Assembly (NCBI GenBank): GCA_964633205.1
Contig: CAZWFN010000002.1
Span: 1 to 64,000, forward strand
DNA length: 64,000 nucleotides
From: CAYVQE01 sp964633205
GTDB lineage: Bacteria; Myxococcota; B64-G9
Reading direction: 5' to 3'
Shown here: one piece after another, positions 63,129 through 64,000 of the stretch
Position numbering within the stretch: the first letter of the stretch is position 1
Layout of the letters: the number at the start of each line of letters is the position of its first letter
Translations under genes and position numbers: made by a program
The notes under the pieces: model-generated
The model's database searches: none
What the model was told of the DNA's origin: nothing
What the model saw: the letters and a program-made list of their open reading frames with translations, nothing else

Positions 63129-64000
63129 GCTCGGGACCGCCGGCGCAGCAGCCCCACCAGCAACAGCATCCCGGCCAGCAGCAGCGCCGGCGCCGCGTTC
63201 ACCGGCGTGCCGCACGAGCAGCCGCCGCCCCCGTCCACCTGCAGCAGGGCCTCGCCGGTGCCGGTCAGGTTGTACAGCTGCAGCACGCCGTCGCGCGGGC
63301 CGGGCACGGCCTCGGCGGCCACGCTCAGCCGGGTGATGGTGGCCCGTCGGGCGTCGTGGACCTCCAGGCCTTCGATCTCCACCCCGGGGCCCAGCGACAG
63401 GCGCATGCCCGGGACGAAATCGGTGCCCTGCAACTCGACTTGCTCGAGCACCTCACCCGGTGCGATCCGGTGGGGCTCCAGCGACTCGGGCAGCGGCGGG
63501 CTGAACTCACCGACCGCCACCAGAGCGTAGCCCTGGGCATCGGAGCCCGCCTGGCCATTGCCGTCGACGCTGCGGGCGATGACCCGCACCTGCCACCAGC
63601 CGGCCTCGGCCGACTTGAGCGTGACCACCTCGACGTTGTTGCGGTCGTCGCGCGTCACCTGCCAGGCCGGTTGGCTGAAGCCCAGACTGTCGTACTCGCG
63701 GTTGCCCAGGTATAGATCCCCGGCGGGCGACTCGACCTCCAGGTCCAGGTCGTTGACCAGGGTGCGCTCGGCCCCGGGGGCGGCCGGCGGATCGGACCAG
63801 ACCAGCGCCACCTTGATCACGCGGCCGCCGGCCGGGCTGGGCAGGAACCAGCCGCGCTCGTCACCGGTGACCAGGGGCTGGCCGCCGGCGGGATAGGGGG
63901 CCGGCTCGGCATCCAACATGGGGTTGGTCGAGACCGGGTTGGGCACGTCGTCGAGCAGCAGGCTGTGGCGCTCGTCGTCGGCGAACCACAGCGCGTTGTC
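63113..64000 (-). CDS. C-terminal part of an S8-type secreted peptidase (cut by window edge)
   Basis: The frame runs off the right edge, so the catalytic domain is outside. The visible 296 residues contain the kexin/subtilisin C-terminal beta-sandwich (VIKVALVWSDPPAAPGA, TLVNDLDLEVESPAGDLYLG), a further beta domain, and a sorting tail: Cys-rich turn (GGGGCSCGTP), hydrophobic helix, then RRRSRAQRCR, which resembles MYXO-CTERM. Its 3' end overlaps the TPR protein's 3' end by 16 bases, tail to tail. Confidence 0.75.
   Translation of the reverse strand, partial: DNALWFADDERHSLLLDDVPNPVSTNPMLDAEPAPYPAGGQPLVTGDERGWFLPSPAGGRVIKVALVWSDPPAAPGAERTLVNDLDLEVESPAGDLYLGNREYDSLGFSQPAWQVTRDDRNNVEVVTLKSAEAGWWQVRVIARSVDGNGQAGSDAQGYALVAVGEFSPPLPESLEPHRIAPGEVLEQVELQGTDFVPGMRLSLGPGVEIEGLEVHDARRATITRLSVAAEAVPGPRDGVLQLYNLTGTGEALLQVDGGGGCSCGTPVNAAPALLLAGMLLLVGLLRRRSRAQRCR

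Overview
The window is very GC-rich and densely packed. Many genes overlap by 4 bases (ATGA or GTGA), there are many lipoprotein signals, and the sequence carries Myxococcus-type cysteine-rich repeats, a lamin-tail domain, a MYXO-CTERM-like sorting tail and perfect sigma-54 promoters. Together these suggest a myxobacteria-like (Myxococcota or deltaproteobacterial) genome. This is inferred from gene style; no 16S rRNA is present and I recognise no tRNA, CRISPR array or insertion sequence.

Layout. 1-340: hairpin-rich non-coding DNA. 340-1769: a small unknown gene coupled to a zinc alcohol dehydrogenase, both leftward. 2015-10476: a rightward type III secretion (T3SS) cluster in the order needle-like gene, sctI, J, K, L, N, O, P, Q, a fliO-like gene, sctR, S, T. 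It has two near-identical regulatory modules, each with paired 17-19-bp palindromes about 80-115 bp upstream of a perfect -24/-12 sigma-54 promoter. sctU, sctV, a secretin and sctD are not present. 10580-13650: an Uup-type ABC-F ATPase, a nuclease fragment and a vapBC toxin-antitoxin pair with a 14-bp-arm palindrome. 13649-15908: lactate dehydrogenase, a half-size ferritin-like protein under a third sigma-54 promoter, and an EthD-domain protein. 15919-25773: envelope and secreted proteins (repeat lipoprotein, oligopeptidase B-like lipoprotein, second lipoprotein, methyltransferase, GH31 glycosidase, PpiD-type chaperone).

26005-31879 is the rod-shape operon mreB-mreC-mreD-mrdA-rodA, whose RodA carries an internally duplicated insertion. 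31949-38994 holds thioredoxin, an unknown conserved protein, the poly-gamma-glutamate genes pgsB-pgsC-pgsW, an orphan biotin carrier protein and a PhnD-like binding protein coupled to a diguanylate cyclase. 39166-42716 codes for secreted or lipid-anchored proteins. 42830-48605 has arginine decarboxylase, an atypical short-chain dehydrogenase, a diacylglycerol-kinase-like protein and a large unknown protein.

48639-59732 (leftward) is a complex I operon, nuoA-B-C-D-H-I-J-K-L-M-N, with no nuoE, nuoF or nuoG; NuoC has a long Lys-rich and AEAKPA-repeat tail. 59925-63128 has a lipoprotein and a zinc-ribbon/TPR membrane protein with 17 hexapeptide repeats. The right edge cuts an S8-type secreted peptidase.

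The most notable observations are the sigma-54/palindrome control of the T3SS with a retained fliO-like gene and a probable internal start in sctQ, the tandem-duplicated insertion in RodA, the hexad-repeat proteins, and the vapBC module beside a truncated nuclease.
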